A stretch of 64,000 nt of DNA from Mucilaginibacter sp. (GCF_028288225.1 NZ_JAQBOC010000033.1:62001-126000), one strand, 5' to 3'. Positions 53,115-63,109 are shown, numbered from the stretch's first letter. A program made the numbers and translations. Notes: a model not told the origin generated them from the sequence alone.

Positions 53115-53214
53115 TGTTGTTGGTCATTAGTCATTACGTCATTAGTCATTGTGTCATTGGGCATTAGCTATTTGTAGTGGTTATCCAAATGACTAATGAC
53201 ACAATGACCAATGA
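53115..53214. repeat. GTCATTA tandem repeats forming a long hairpin
   Basis: This junction differs from the others. GTCATTA-like units (GGTCATTAGTCATTACGTC and on, 53123-53160) face CCAAATGACTAATGACAC and on (53185-53214). The arms can pair over about 28 positions with three mismatches. The hairpin sits between two permease genes. Confidence 0.65.
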
Positions 53215-55617
53215 CTATTCACTCTTCAAGCTTCTCACCGGATTTGCCAATGCTGCTTTTATACTTTGGTAGCTAACTGTTAACAGGGTAATTACCATTG
53301 CGCCAATTGCTGCGATAGCGAAGACCCAGCCACTTATTTCGGTGCGGTACTGGTAGCTTTGCAGCCAGTTATGCATAAAATACCAGGCCATTGGCGATGC
53401 TATCAGTAACGATATGGTTACTAGTACCACAAAATCTTTTGATAATAATTGCCATAGGTTAAATATCGTTGCGCCCAATACCTTGCGCACGCCAATTTCT
53501 TTAATGCGTTGCTCAGCTGTAAATGATGCCATACCAAACAAACCAAGGCAGCTGATGAATATGGCCAGACCCGCAAAACAGCTGGCCAGTTTACCTATCC
53601 GTTCTTCATTATCAAACTTGCCGGCATAATCATCATCAACAAACTGGATGTTAAAAGAGGTTGAAGGGTCGTATTTCTTTAAAATGGCCTTGATCTTATT
53701 CATTGCGGCATGTGCACTTACCAGCGGGTTAATTTTTATGTTGATGTTTGATAGCTGGCTCCAATTTTTTGGTAAATAAAAGAAGGATTGTTTAGCGGTT
53801 TCATAAGCCGACTGATTAACCATATCTTTTACTACACCAATAATTTTATACTTGCCATTACCAATCCACTCGATAGTTTCCCCAATAGGATGTTTAAGGC
53901 CCATGAATTTTACGGCTGCCTCATTAATTATAAAGCCCGAAGAATCTGACAGAAATGCGGGATTGAAATCGCGGCCTTCTTTGATTTGCCAGTTCACCGT
54001 TTTTCCAAAGTCGGCAGTTACAGACATGCTGTTGAATTGCTCCTGTACAACGGGATCTTTTCCTCTCCAGGTAAAACCACCATTGCTAATGTATATTGCG
54101 GTTATGGGGCTCTCCGATTCGGATACATTACTTACTGAACCGCTTGCAAGCAGGTCATTTCTTAAAGCCTGATATTGTTTGTTCAAATCCTGCGTTTGCA
54201 GGCTTACATTTAATAAATTATTTCGGCTATAGCCGACAGGTCGGTTTTTAGCAAACTGGATCTGCTGAAAAACTACTATGGTGCCGATAATGAGCACTAC
54301 CGACACGGTAAATTGCACTACTACCAGCACCTTGCGTGGAATAGCCGCTAATCTGCCCACCCTGAATGTTCCCTTCAGCACTTTTACCGGGCGGAAGGAT
54401 GATAAATATAATGCCGGATAGCTCCCCGCAATAAGCCCGGTAAATAAAGTAAAGGCGATGCCCAAAATCCAAAACAATGAATTGCCCCACAAAATACTTA
54501 CTTTTTTAGCCGCAAGCTGATTAAATTCGGGCAGGCATAGCTGAACAAAAAGGAGTGATAAAAAGAATGCAAGAATAGCGATCAATAACGATTCGCTGTA
54601 AAACTGTGCAATAAGCTGGCTGCGGACGGAGCCGATAGCTTTGCGAATGCCAACCTCTTTTGCCCGTTTTTCGGAACGCGCAGTGCTCAAATTCATGAAA
54701 TTGATACATGCCAGCAGCAGCACAAACACGCCGATTATGCCAAACAGCCAAACGTACTGGATGCGGCCACCTGTGTTTATCCCGTTTTTAAACTCGCCAT
54801 ATAAGTACCACTTGCCCATAGGGTGCAGGAACAGCTGCGATTTGTGACGGGCATCGCTATTATTCAGGCCCCGCAGTGCGTTTAGCTTTAGATTCTTAAT
54901 TTTTGCTGATACCTGTGCCATGTCGGCATTGTCGGCAATTTGAACAAACGTTTGGAACCAGCTGGCACCCCACGGATTATTAAACCTGCCGGGATAATTT
55001 TGACTGATGGCCAGCATTTGCCAAGGCGCAATAAAAGTTAAATCGCCAAATGATGAATTTTCGGGCAGATTTTCATAAACGCCGGTTACTTTGGCATTTT
55101 GAGTTTTGTCAATCTTTATAAGCTTATTTATCGGGTCAATATTGCCGAAAACTGCTTTTGCTGTTGTTTGGGAAAGTATGATAGATGTAGGGTCGTTTAA
55201 ACTTTTGGCAGTACCTTTCAGCATTTTTATGGAGAGCATATCGGTAATTGCAGGCTCCATGTAATTACCCTTTTGAGTAACAGTTTTATCGCCGTAGGTT
55301 AAAAGGTGGTCGCCGGTCCATGAGGTGATGATCACATGTTTAAAATAGTTGCCAAAATTACTTCGCAGGCCCGGTGCCAGCGGCCAGGCCGATGAGCCCC
55401 AGGTTTCCGTTTGGCCATTGATAAAGGAGTTATCCGTTACCCTTGCAATGCGGTCGCGATTTGTATAGCCCGTATCAAAAGATAGCTCGTCCCAAACCCA
55501 TAAGCCTATCAGCATAGCAACAGCCATCCCCACGGCCAGCCCGCCAATGTTTATCATTGATGAAACCCTGTTATGGATAAGGTTTCGCCAGGCAATTTTT
55601 AAATAATTCTTTATCAT
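53215..55617 (-). CDS. FtsX/MacB-type permease, array member
   Basis: An 800-residue permease of the close subgroup. Its first 45 residues (MIKNYLKIAWRNLIHNRVSS, NIGGLAVGMAVAMLIGLWVW, DEL) are identical to those of the gene at 55689, and the DNA there is nearly identical too. First core FMNLSTARSEKRAKEVGIRK, second TAEQRIKEIGVRKVLGATIF, end RSLKSE. The periplasmic parts differ clearly from the neighbours (TETWGSSAWPLAPGLRSNFG), so paralogues keep the membrane core and vary outside. No ATPase nearby. Confidence 0.92.
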   Translation of the reverse strand: MIKNYLKIAWRNLIHNRVSSMINIGGLAVGMAVAMLIGLWVWDELSFDTGYTNRDRIARVTDNSFINGQTETWGSSAWPLAPGLRSNFGNYFKHVIITSWTGDHLLTYGDKTVTQKGNYMEPAITDMLSIKMLKGTAKSLNDPTSIILSQTTAKAVFGNIDPINKLIKIDKTQNAKVTGVYENLPENSSFGDLTFIAPWQMLAISQNYPGRFNNPWGASWFQTFVQIADNADMAQVSAKIKNLKLNALRGLNNSDARHKSQLFLHPMGKWYLYGEFKNGINTGGRIQYVWLFGIIGVFVLLLACINFMNLSTARSEKRAKEVGIRKAIGSVRSQLIAQFYSESLLIAILAFFLSLLFVQLCLPEFNQLAAKKVSILWGNSLFWILGIAFTLFTGLIAGSYPALYLSSFRPVKVLKGTFRVGRLAAIPRKVLVVVQFTVSVVLIIGTIVVFQQIQFAKNRPVGYSRNNLLNVSLQTQDLNKQYQALRNDLLASGSVSNVSESESPITAIYISNGGFTWRGKDPVVQEQFNSMSVTADFGKTVNWQIKEGRDFNPAFLSDSSGFIINEAAVKFMGLKHPIGETIEWIGNGKYKIIGVVKDMVNQSAYETAKQSFFYLPKNWSQLSNINIKINPLVSAHAAMNKIKAILKKYDPSTSFNIQFVDDDYAGKFDNEERIGKLASCFAGLAIFISCLGLFGMASFTAEQRIKEIGVRKVLGATIFNLWQLLSKDFVVLVTISLLIASPMAWYFMHNWLQSYQYRTEISGWVFAIAAIGAMVITLLTVSYQSIKAALANPVRSLKSE

Positions 55618-55694
55618 TTTATTTAGTTCATGGTTGATAGTTCATAGTCGAAACATTTTTTAACTAATCTCTGGCCTCTAACCTCTGATCACTC
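55618..55694 (-). repeat. Array junction repeat, complete copy
   Basis: GTTCATGGTTGATAGTTC (55626 on) and the 34-bp block 55661-55694 (TAACTAATCTCTGGCCTC, TAACCTCTGATCACTC), which again reaches into the last codons of the gene at 55689. Confidence 0.75.
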
Positions 55695-58049
55695 TGACTT
55701 CAAACTCTTCACAGGGTTTGCCAATGCGGCTTTTATACCCTGGTAGCTCACGGTTAAAAGTGTTATCGCCATGGCACCTGCGGCGGCTATGGCAAAGATC
55801 CACCAGTTAATTTCGGTGCGGTACTGGTAGCCCTGCAGCCAGTTATGCATAAAATAATATGCCGTTGGCGATGCTATCAGCAGAGCGATAATTACCAACA
55901 AGACAAAATCTTTTGACAATAGTTGCCACAGATTAAAAATTGTTGCACCCAATACTTTTCGTACCCCAATTTCTTTTATGCGCTGTTCGGCCATAAACGA
56001 TGCCATGCCAAACAAACCAAGGCAACTGATAAATATAGCCAGGCCCGCAAAACAACTGGCCAGTTTGCCAATCCGTTCTTCGTTTGCAAACTTTACAGCA
56101 TATTCCTGGTCCACAAATTTGTAATCAAACGGAGCGGCGGGGCTATAGGTTTTAAAAATACCCCCTATTATATTCAGCGCCCTTTCGGTACCCATAGCAG
56201 GATTCAGCCTGATATTAATCACATTGAAATCCCTTTCCCTATTCATCATAAATACTGTTGGCACAGCAGGGTCAAAGGGCGATCGCATTATCATGTTTTT
56301 TACCACGCCAATCACTGTAAAATTTTTACCGTGCCATCTTATGGTTTCACCAATAGGGTTTTTCAATCCCATCTGTTTAATTGCCGCTTCGTTAAATATA
56401 AAAGCGGCGGAGTCGGTGGTGAACTGTGCGGAAAAGTCGCGCCCCTCTTTTATTTTCCATCCGATGGTTTTACCATAATCAGCCGACGATGAAATGGTGC
56501 CGAATGCCGCCTGCCGGTTTGGATCCTTACCTTTCCAGGCTAAATTGTCGGCTCCAGATGAAATGTTTGTTGTAGCGCTTGATGATTCAGACATAAGGCT
56601 GATCGCCCCGCTTTTTAACAAATCATTTTGCAAGGCGCTGTAGTGACTTTGGAAGTCGTTATTAAGCGGAATGGTTATTAAGTTATTGCGGCTATAGCCT
56701 ATCGGCCGGTCTTTAGCAAATTGTATTTGCCTGAATACTACAATAGTGCCGATAATTAAAATTATTGAAACCGTAAATTGTAAAACTATAAGCGCTTTAC
56801 GCGGCACTGCGGCATATTTGCCGGCCTTAAATGTTCCTTTTAAAACCTTAACCGGCTGAAACGATGATAAGTAAAACGCAGGATAGCTGCCTGCAACTAT
56901 TCCTGTGAAAAGGCTAAACCCGGTACACAGCATCCAGAACATAGGGTTTGCCCATAAAATGGCTACCTGTTTACCTGCAATGTCATTAAAAACCGGCAGG
57001 GCAACTTGTACAATAACCAATGAAAATAAGAATGCAAGCCCTGCAATTAAAATCGACTCACTGAAAAACTGGCCTATAAGCTGGCTTCGCATCGAGCCTA
57101 TAGCCTTGCGAATCCCTACCTCTTTGCCGCGTTTTTCGCTCCAGGCGGTACTCAGGTTCATAAAATTAATACAAGCCAGTATTAAAACAAAGCAACCGAT
57201 TATGCCAAACAACCAAACAAACTGGATGCGTCCGCCGGTGTTTATCCCATTTTTAAAATCGGAAAATAAATGCCAGCGGCTCATCTGGTATAAAAACAAT
57301 GCAGGCTTGGTTGCACTTTTGGTGTTTTCGTATAAAGCGTTTTTGATTTTTACAGAAGCTGCCTCAAACGTGTGATTGGGATTAAGCTGTATATACATTT
57401 CCAACGAACTGCTGTGCCAATCGGTCTTTCCGTCGTTACCCTTAAAAAGCAAATCAAGCGGCGCCAGATAAGTAACATCGCTAAAGGTTGTGTTTTTAGG
57501 AAGATCCTGGTAAACACCGCTCACCTTAAGCGTGAAACTGTCGCCTGCTTTTATAATTTTGTTCATTGGGTCGGCATTGCCGAATAGTGTTTTTGCAAGC
57601 GGTGCCGAAATTAATACCGACGATGGGTCTTTTAATGATGCCCGGTTTCCCTGCAACATTTTAATCGTCATCATCACCGGGAAATCAGGCTCAACAAACG
57701 CACCGAATTTGGTTACTGGTTTGTTGTCAACGGCAATAACCTGGTCGCCAAATGTGGCTGCGGCAACATATTTAAAGTTTTCGCCGTATTTGGTTCGCAA
57801 TTCATTAGCCAGTGGCATCGGTTTGGAACCCTGCGTGCCTATATCATCGCCAAGCTGCTGGTTTTCCATTACCTGGGCAATACCGCCGTAATTTTGATGG
57901 TATTTATCAAAAGCAAGCTCGTCCCAAACCCATAAGCCTATCAGCATAGCTACAGCCATCCCAACAGCCAGCCCGCCAATGTTTATCATTGATGAAACCC
58001 TGTTATGGATCAGGTTTCGCCAGGCGATTTTTAAATAATTCTTTATCAT
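55689..58049 (-). CDS. FtsX/MacB-type permease, array member
   Basis: A 786-residue permease, the shortest of the set. Its N-terminus equals that of 53215, but the first FtsX core reads FMNLSTAWSEKRGKEVGIRK, with Trp and Gly where relatives have Arg and Ala. The periplasmic region begins with AFDKYHQNYGGIAQVMENQQ. Second core MAEQRIKEIGVRKVLGATIF and end KSLKSE. The two changes in an otherwise invariant core may be neutral or may mark loosening constraint. Confidence 0.92.
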   Translation of the reverse strand: MIKNYLKIAWRNLIHNRVSSMINIGGLAVGMAVAMLIGLWVWDELAFDKYHQNYGGIAQVMENQQLGDDIGTQGSKPMPLANELRTKYGENFKYVAAATFGDQVIAVDNKPVTKFGAFVEPDFPVMMTIKMLQGNRASLKDPSSVLISAPLAKTLFGNADPMNKIIKAGDSFTLKVSGVYQDLPKNTTFSDVTYLAPLDLLFKGNDGKTDWHSSSLEMYIQLNPNHTFEAASVKIKNALYENTKSATKPALFLYQMSRWHLFSDFKNGINTGGRIQFVWLFGIIGCFVLILACINFMNLSTAWSEKRGKEVGIRKAIGSMRSQLIGQFFSESILIAGLAFLFSLVIVQVALPVFNDIAGKQVAILWANPMFWMLCTGFSLFTGIVAGSYPAFYLSSFQPVKVLKGTFKAGKYAAVPRKALIVLQFTVSIILIIGTIVVFRQIQFAKDRPIGYSRNNLITIPLNNDFQSHYSALQNDLLKSGAISLMSESSSATTNISSGADNLAWKGKDPNRQAAFGTISSSADYGKTIGWKIKEGRDFSAQFTTDSAAFIFNEAAIKQMGLKNPIGETIRWHGKNFTVIGVVKNMIMRSPFDPAVPTVFMMNRERDFNVINIRLNPAMGTERALNIIGGIFKTYSPAAPFDYKFVDQEYAVKFANEERIGKLASCFAGLAIFISCLGLFGMASFMAEQRIKEIGVRKVLGATIFNLWQLLSKDFVLLVIIALLIASPTAYYFMHNWLQGYQYRTEINWWIFAIAAAGAMAITLLTVSYQGIKAALANPVKSLKSE

Positions 58050-58261
58050 TTTATTTGGTCATTAATCATTATGCCATAGATAATTCAGCAGTTGGATTTA
58101 ATCACCTGCTGAGTTACTTTTTCAGATCTTCAATTTATCTAAGGGCATTAACTGCTTACGGCCAACTGCAAACTGTTAACTTCTGAACTTTTATTTATTT
58201 TCTTATATAATATAATTACTTATTCTTCAACTAACCTCTGGCCTCTAATCTCTGATCACTC
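58050..58261 (-). repeat. Array junction, 206-bp gap with repeat
   Basis: The 34-bp block is at 58228-58261 (CAACTAACCTCTGGCCTC, TAATCTCTGATCACTC). The rest of the gap (58060-58225) is the longest inside the array; I see A/T-rich sequence with an AACTGCTTACGGCCAACTGC piece and no gene or clear promoter. Confidence 0.65.
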
Positions 58262-60631
58262 CGAACGCAAACTTTTTACCGGGTTTGCCAATGCTGCTTT
58301 AATACTTTGATAACTAACTGTAAGTAAGGTAAGCGTCATTGCACCCAACCCGGTCACAGCAAAGATCCACCATGTTATTACAGATCGATATTGATAATTC
58401 TGCAGCCAGTTATGCATAAAATAATAAGATACCGGGGTGGCAATAAGCAGCGAAATAATTATGAGCAGCACAAAATCTTTTGATAACATACTCCATAGGT
58501 TAAATACTGTAGCTCCTAAAACCTTTCGCACTCCAATTTCCTTAGTCCGTTGCTCTGCCATAAACGATGCCATGCCAAACAAACCAAGGCAGCTGATGAA
58601 TATAGCAAGGCTGGCAAAAAAACTTGCAAGCTTGCCAACGCGTTCTTCGTCGCCGAATTTTTTGGCATACTCGTTATCAACAAATTTGTAATCAAAAGGG
58701 TCGCCGGGAGCATATTTCTTGCAAATAGCTTCAATATTGCTTATTGCGGCACTTGCGTTCATTTTAGGATTAATGCGGACATTTACCAGGCCTGCACCGC
58801 CATCAATATAAAAAATAGTTGGTTTTACAGGTTCATATGGCGATTCCACGATCATATCTTTCGTAACACCCAATACGGTATATTTTTTATCATCCCAGCG
58901 TATTATTTGACCAACAGGATTTTTAAGTCCCATGTATTTTACGCTGGATTCATTTAAGATCAATCCATTTAAATCTGAAGCAGATGAATTTGTAAAATCC
59001 CGGCCCTGGGTAAATTGCCAGCTTACTGTTTTACCGTACCCGGGAGTTACGGCAAAAGTGGCAAATTCACCAGCGGTACCGGCGTCTTTACCCTGCCAGT
59101 TAAAACCGCCGCTTGATCTGCTCCCTTTTGTTATCTGGTTTCCGGATTCAGCAATTTCTGTTATTGTTCTTGTTTGAAGCAACTCATTCCTAAGCGCGTC
59201 AAAATTCCTGTGTAGATTCTCTGAATATGGCCTAACCATAATTAATCCGGAGCGACTGTAACCTATTGGACGATTTTTAGCAAAGTGAATTTGTTGCAGC
59301 ACCACTATAGTTCCAACGATCATTGTTACTGAAAATGTAAACTGAACAACAATAAGTACCTTACGGGGAAGGGTGGCCATTTTACCGGCCTTAAATGAAC
59401 CTTTTAATACCTTTACCGGCTGAAAAGACGAAAGATAAAAAGCAGGGTAACTGCCGGCAAACAGTCCGCTAATAATTACAAATCCTATCCCTGTTAGCCA
59501 AAATGAAGGATTACTCCATAAAATAAATAATTGTTTACCCGTTAATTCATTAAAAAATGGAAGGGTTAATTGCACGAAGAACAACGCCGCTAAAAAAGCC
59601 AGAACTGCCACCAACAAAGATTCACTTAAAAATTGCCAGATCAGTTGCCCCCGCAATGAGCCTATTGATTTCCTGATCCCAACTTCCTTAGCCCGTTTTT
59701 CTGATCGGGCAGTACTTAGGTTCATAAAATTGATCCCCGCCAGCATTAACACAAAAATGCCAATGACCCCAAAGAGCCAAATATATCTGATACTTCCACT
59801 GGTATTTATGCCATTTTTAAACTCTGCATATAAATGCCAGCGACTCATTGGGAAAAGGAAAATTTGCGAATTTCCTTTTTTACCATCCTGGTCTTCATTA
59901 TTAAGTTTAAGGTCCTTTATTTTTGCTGAAACTTCAACTATATTTTTTTGATCAGCCACCTGGGCAAAAACCTGGAAAGAATTAGCATTCCAGTTGGTTT
60001 TGGCTTGCTGCATTTCTGGTGTGTGCTCATATAATTCCCAGGGAGCAATAAATTTAACATCAGTGAAACTTGTATTTGAAGGTAAATCCTGGTATATGCC
60101 CGCAACCTTTAAAGTGAAGTTATCTAACTTTAATATTTTGTTTATTGGGTTGGCACTGCCAAAAATAGCCTTGGATACCGATTCTGATAGCAATATTGAC
60201 GAAGGATCTGTTAAGGCATTTCCTGTTCCTCTCGTCATTTTTAGGGTAAGCATTTCAGGCGCACCGGGTTCCATAAAATTGCCAGGCATAGAGATGTTTT
60301 TATCTTCAAATGAAAGGAGGTGGGGGTTGGTCCATGAAGATAATACCACGTATTTAAAATCATTGCCATAAAGATGACGAAGTTCATAAGCCACAGGAAT
60401 TGGCATAGCTTTCAATGAGTTGACCTCTCCGTTCGTAGTTTGATTCTGCATAACCCGGGCGATATTGTCGTAATTTTTATGGTATTTATCAAACGACAAT
60501 TCATCCCAGATCCATAAGCCGATCAATACAGCCACTGCCATACCCACAGCCAGGCCACCAACATTGATCAGTGATGAAACCCTGTTGTGTACAAGGTTAC
60601 GACAGGCAATTTTTAAATAATTTTTTATCAT
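58256..60631 (-). CDS. FtsX/MacB-type permease, array member
   Basis: A 791-residue permease of the close subgroup. It starts MIKNYLKIACRNLVHNRVSS, with Cys replacing the usual Trp of IAWRN. First core FMNLSTARSEKRAKEVGIRK, but the following IRKSIGS replaces IRKAIGS; second core MAEQRTKEIGVRKVLGATVF with Thr instead of Ile; end KSLRSE. Periplasmic domain opens SFDKYHKNYDNIARVMQNQT, close to that of 55689. No ATPase nearby. Confidence 0.92.
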   Translation of the reverse strand: MIKNYLKIACRNLVHNRVSSLINVGGLAVGMAVAVLIGLWIWDELSFDKYHKNYDNIARVMQNQTTNGEVNSLKAMPIPVAYELRHLYGNDFKYVVLSSWTNPHLLSFEDKNISMPGNFMEPGAPEMLTLKMTRGTGNALTDPSSILLSESVSKAIFGSANPINKILKLDNFTLKVAGIYQDLPSNTSFTDVKFIAPWELYEHTPEMQQAKTNWNANSFQVFAQVADQKNIVEVSAKIKDLKLNNEDQDGKKGNSQIFLFPMSRWHLYAEFKNGINTSGSIRYIWLFGVIGIFVLMLAGINFMNLSTARSEKRAKEVGIRKSIGSLRGQLIWQFLSESLLVAVLAFLAALFFVQLTLPFFNELTGKQLFILWSNPSFWLTGIGFVIISGLFAGSYPAFYLSSFQPVKVLKGSFKAGKMATLPRKVLIVVQFTFSVTMIVGTIVVLQQIHFAKNRPIGYSRSGLIMVRPYSENLHRNFDALRNELLQTRTITEIAESGNQITKGSRSSGGFNWQGKDAGTAGEFATFAVTPGYGKTVSWQFTQGRDFTNSSASDLNGLILNESSVKYMGLKNPVGQIIRWDDKKYTVLGVTKDMIVESPYEPVKPTIFYIDGGAGLVNVRINPKMNASAAISNIEAICKKYAPGDPFDYKFVDNEYAKKFGDEERVGKLASFFASLAIFISCLGLFGMASFMAEQRTKEIGVRKVLGATVFNLWSMLSKDFVLLIIISLLIATPVSYYFMHNWLQNYQYRSVITWWIFAVTGLGAMTLTLLTVSYQSIKAALANPVKSLRSE

Positions 60632-60724
60632 GATGTTAGTTCATTAGGTCACTGTTTTATTGATTCATAGCCGGAGATCGTTTTAAAGTTCAACTAACCT
60701 CTGGTCTCTAATCTCTAATCACTC
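60632..60724 (-). repeat. Array junction repeat, complete copy
   Basis: GATTCATAGCCGGAGATCG (60662 on) and the 34-bp block 60691-60724 (CAACTAACCTCTGGTCTC, TAATCTCTAATCACTC), overlapping the last codons of the gene at 60719. Confidence 0.75.
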
Positions 60725-63109
60725 TGTTTTAAGGCTCTTAGCCGGGTTGGCCATTGCGGCCTTAACCGAGCGTACGCTTATGGTTATAAAGGCTAAAAGC
60801 ATGGCTGCCAAACCTGCTGCAACAAATACCCACCAGTGGATATTTGTACGATATTCAAAATTTTGCAGCCATTTGCTTGCGGCAAGCCAGGCAATTGGCG
60901 CAGCAACAATTGCAGCAATTAATACCAGCAACACCAGTTCTTTAGCCAGCATATTTATTATATGACGGATGCCTGCACCCAATACTTTACGGATCCCTAT
61001 CTCTTTTACACGCTGTTCAGCAGTGAAGGTGACCAGGCCAAATAAGCCCAGGCAGGCAATACTTATTGCAAGCACAGTGAAAATAAGCAGCAGGTTGCCT
61101 TGCTTTTGTTCTGATTGATATTGAACGGCAAAGTTTTGATCAAGAAAATGATAATCAACTTTGTTTTCAGAGTCGAACCTGGCATAAACCCGCTGCAGGT
61201 AGTTTAGCGCAGCCGGGATATTGGTTTTGCTTAAACGCACATACAGGTTATCCTTGTCATCGGCAACTGCGGGTAAGTTTAATACCATCGGCGATATTTT
61301 GTGCTGCAGGGAATAGGTATTAAAATCCTTTGTGACACCTATAATGGTTGAATATTTGATAATGCCGCGATCAACACCTGTGCGTACACGCCTGCCAATT
61401 GGGTTTTTCCATCCCAGTTCCTTTATCAATGTTTCGTTAACTATGATTGAATGATTTGCAGTATCTGAAACGCCTTTTATAAAATTACGACCTGTAGCCA
61501 TTTTTATCTGCATGGCTGGTATAAAATCCTCATCAACTATTAACGACTCCACCATTTTAGTATCAGGCGCATTGTTGCCATCGGCACCAATGTTAAAATC
61601 GCTTGAGCCGATATCATTATTGCCTATGGGATTACCCGCAACGGCAACACTCTGAATCAAAGGATTTTGCAGTAATTGGGCTTTAATTTCGTCAGTTTTT
61701 GCACGCGCACCCCTGTTATGAATATGGAACGTTAGCATCTGTGATTTGTTAAAGCCAAGATCTTTATTTAAAACATAATGCAGCTGCTGGTAAATTACAC
61801 ACGAGCCAACAATCATTACAATTGTTATAACAAACTGGAAGATAACCAGTCCTTTCCGGAAAAGAATAGTTGACGACTGGTTCCCCAATTGCCCTTTCAT
61901 TGCCGGGATAGTGTTAAAGCCAGACAGGAACAATGCAGGGTAAATGCCACTGATAATGCCGGTTACAAAAGCGAATACAGCAAATATTGCCAGTGATTTC
62001 CTCACCCCAAAGTACCAAACATCTAGTGATTTGCCCGAAAGGTGATTAAAATAAGGCAGGGTCGCCTGGATTAAAACCATACCTAAAATAGTAGCCAATA
62101 CTGCCAGCAAAATGGATTCGGAAAAGAACATGTAAAGGAGCTGTTTACGGCCTGAGCCGATAACCTTACGGATGCCGATCTCTTTAACCCTTACTGATGA
62201 GCGGGCTGTGGTAAGGTTAACATAATTTATTACTGCAATAGCGAGTATTAACAAACCAACAATACTGAATATATATACATAAGCAATGTTGCCGGCATTA
62301 CCCATCTCATAATCAAGGTTTGAGTGCAGGTGGATAGATGTTAATGGCTGCAGCTCCATTTTGTATTTTACTCCTGCAAGGTCTGCTTTTAAATATTTAT
62401 TAAAAAAAGCATCAGAGCGGGCCTCTATCTTTTTATAATCGTCATGGTTTTTTAACAGAACAAAAGTAAAGATGCCTGCACTGCCCCATTTGCCTGTTGG
62501 GTTTGCATTAAAAGACCGCAGCGCGCTAAATTTAAATGTAGAGTTTGCTGGTACATCATCAATTACACCGGTAACTACCTGCCCATCATTGCCATCAAAG
62601 AATACCGTTTTATCCTGGGCTGATGATGGATCGCCAAAGATTTTTTCGGCAAGGGTTTTTGTTAAAACGATAGAATGGGGCTTTGCCAATGCCGTATTAG
62701 GGTCGCCTGATAAAAAATGATAGGTGAATACGTTGAATATAGCGGCATCAGTAAATGAAATATCGCCTGCCTGGATCTGTTTATCGCCATAAATTATTTT
62801 TCCGCCACCTTCCATATCAACACGGATGGCTTCCTCAACTTCAGGATAATCTGCCTTTAAAGCGGGTGCATAAGGGATTGAGGTTATTGCCAGGTTAAAG
62901 CTGCCGCCATTCCATTTACCATGCTGAACTACCCTGAAGATCCTATCGGACTTTTCGTTATAGCGGTCATAGCTCCACTCATCGGTTACATATAATGCAA
63001 TAATCCAGAAGGCAGCCACGCCAATGGCCAGGCCCCCAATATTTACCAATGAAAAAAAACGGTGCTTATGCAGGTTTCTCCAGGCGATTTTAAAATAGTT
63101 TCTTATCAT
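60719..63109 (-). CDS. FtsX/MacB-type permease, first gene of the array
   Basis: A 796-residue permease, transcriptionally first. It starts MIRNYFKIAWRNLHKHRFFS and has an atypical first helix (GVAAFWIIALYVTDEWSYD). First FtsX core YVNLTTARSSVRVKEIGIRK, second TAEQRVKEIGIRKVLGAGIR, end KSLKTE. It resembles the 48139 member (YVNLxTAxxxxRxKEIGIRK) more than the four in between. The 273 bp upstream must hold the promoter for the array and for the divergent carbonic anhydrase. Confidence 0.92.
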   Translation of the reverse strand: MIRNYFKIAWRNLHKHRFFSLVNIGGLAIGVAAFWIIALYVTDEWSYDRYNEKSDRIFRVVQHGKWNGGSFNLAITSIPYAPALKADYPEVEEAIRVDMEGGGKIIYGDKQIQAGDISFTDAAIFNVFTYHFLSGDPNTALAKPHSIVLTKTLAEKIFGDPSSAQDKTVFFDGNDGQVVTGVIDDVPANSTFKFSALRSFNANPTGKWGSAGIFTFVLLKNHDDYKKIEARSDAFFNKYLKADLAGVKYKMELQPLTSIHLHSNLDYEMGNAGNIAYVYIFSIVGLLILAIAVINYVNLTTARSSVRVKEIGIRKVIGSGRKQLLYMFFSESILLAVLATILGMVLIQATLPYFNHLSGKSLDVWYFGVRKSLAIFAVFAFVTGIISGIYPALFLSGFNTIPAMKGQLGNQSSTILFRKGLVIFQFVITIVMIVGSCVIYQQLHYVLNKDLGFNKSQMLTFHIHNRGARAKTDEIKAQLLQNPLIQSVAVAGNPIGNNDIGSSDFNIGADGNNAPDTKMVESLIVDEDFIPAMQIKMATGRNFIKGVSDTANHSIIVNETLIKELGWKNPIGRRVRTGVDRGIIKYSTIIGVTKDFNTYSLQHKISPMVLNLPAVADDKDNLYVRLSKTNIPAALNYLQRVYARFDSENKVDYHFLDQNFAVQYQSEQKQGNLLLIFTVLAISIACLGLFGLVTFTAEQRVKEIGIRKVLGAGIRHIINMLAKELVLLVLIAAIVAAPIAWLAASKWLQNFEYRTNIHWWVFVAAGLAAMLLAFITISVRSVKAAMANPAKSLKTE

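Noticed and set aside
54943..54956. CAAACGTTTG inside the permease gene at 53215, matching the LacI operator core
   Set aside because: It is in the middle of a coding sequence (encoding part of QTFVQIAD), lacks the flanking GC and TT of the intergenic sites, and is far from any promoter. Treated as chance.
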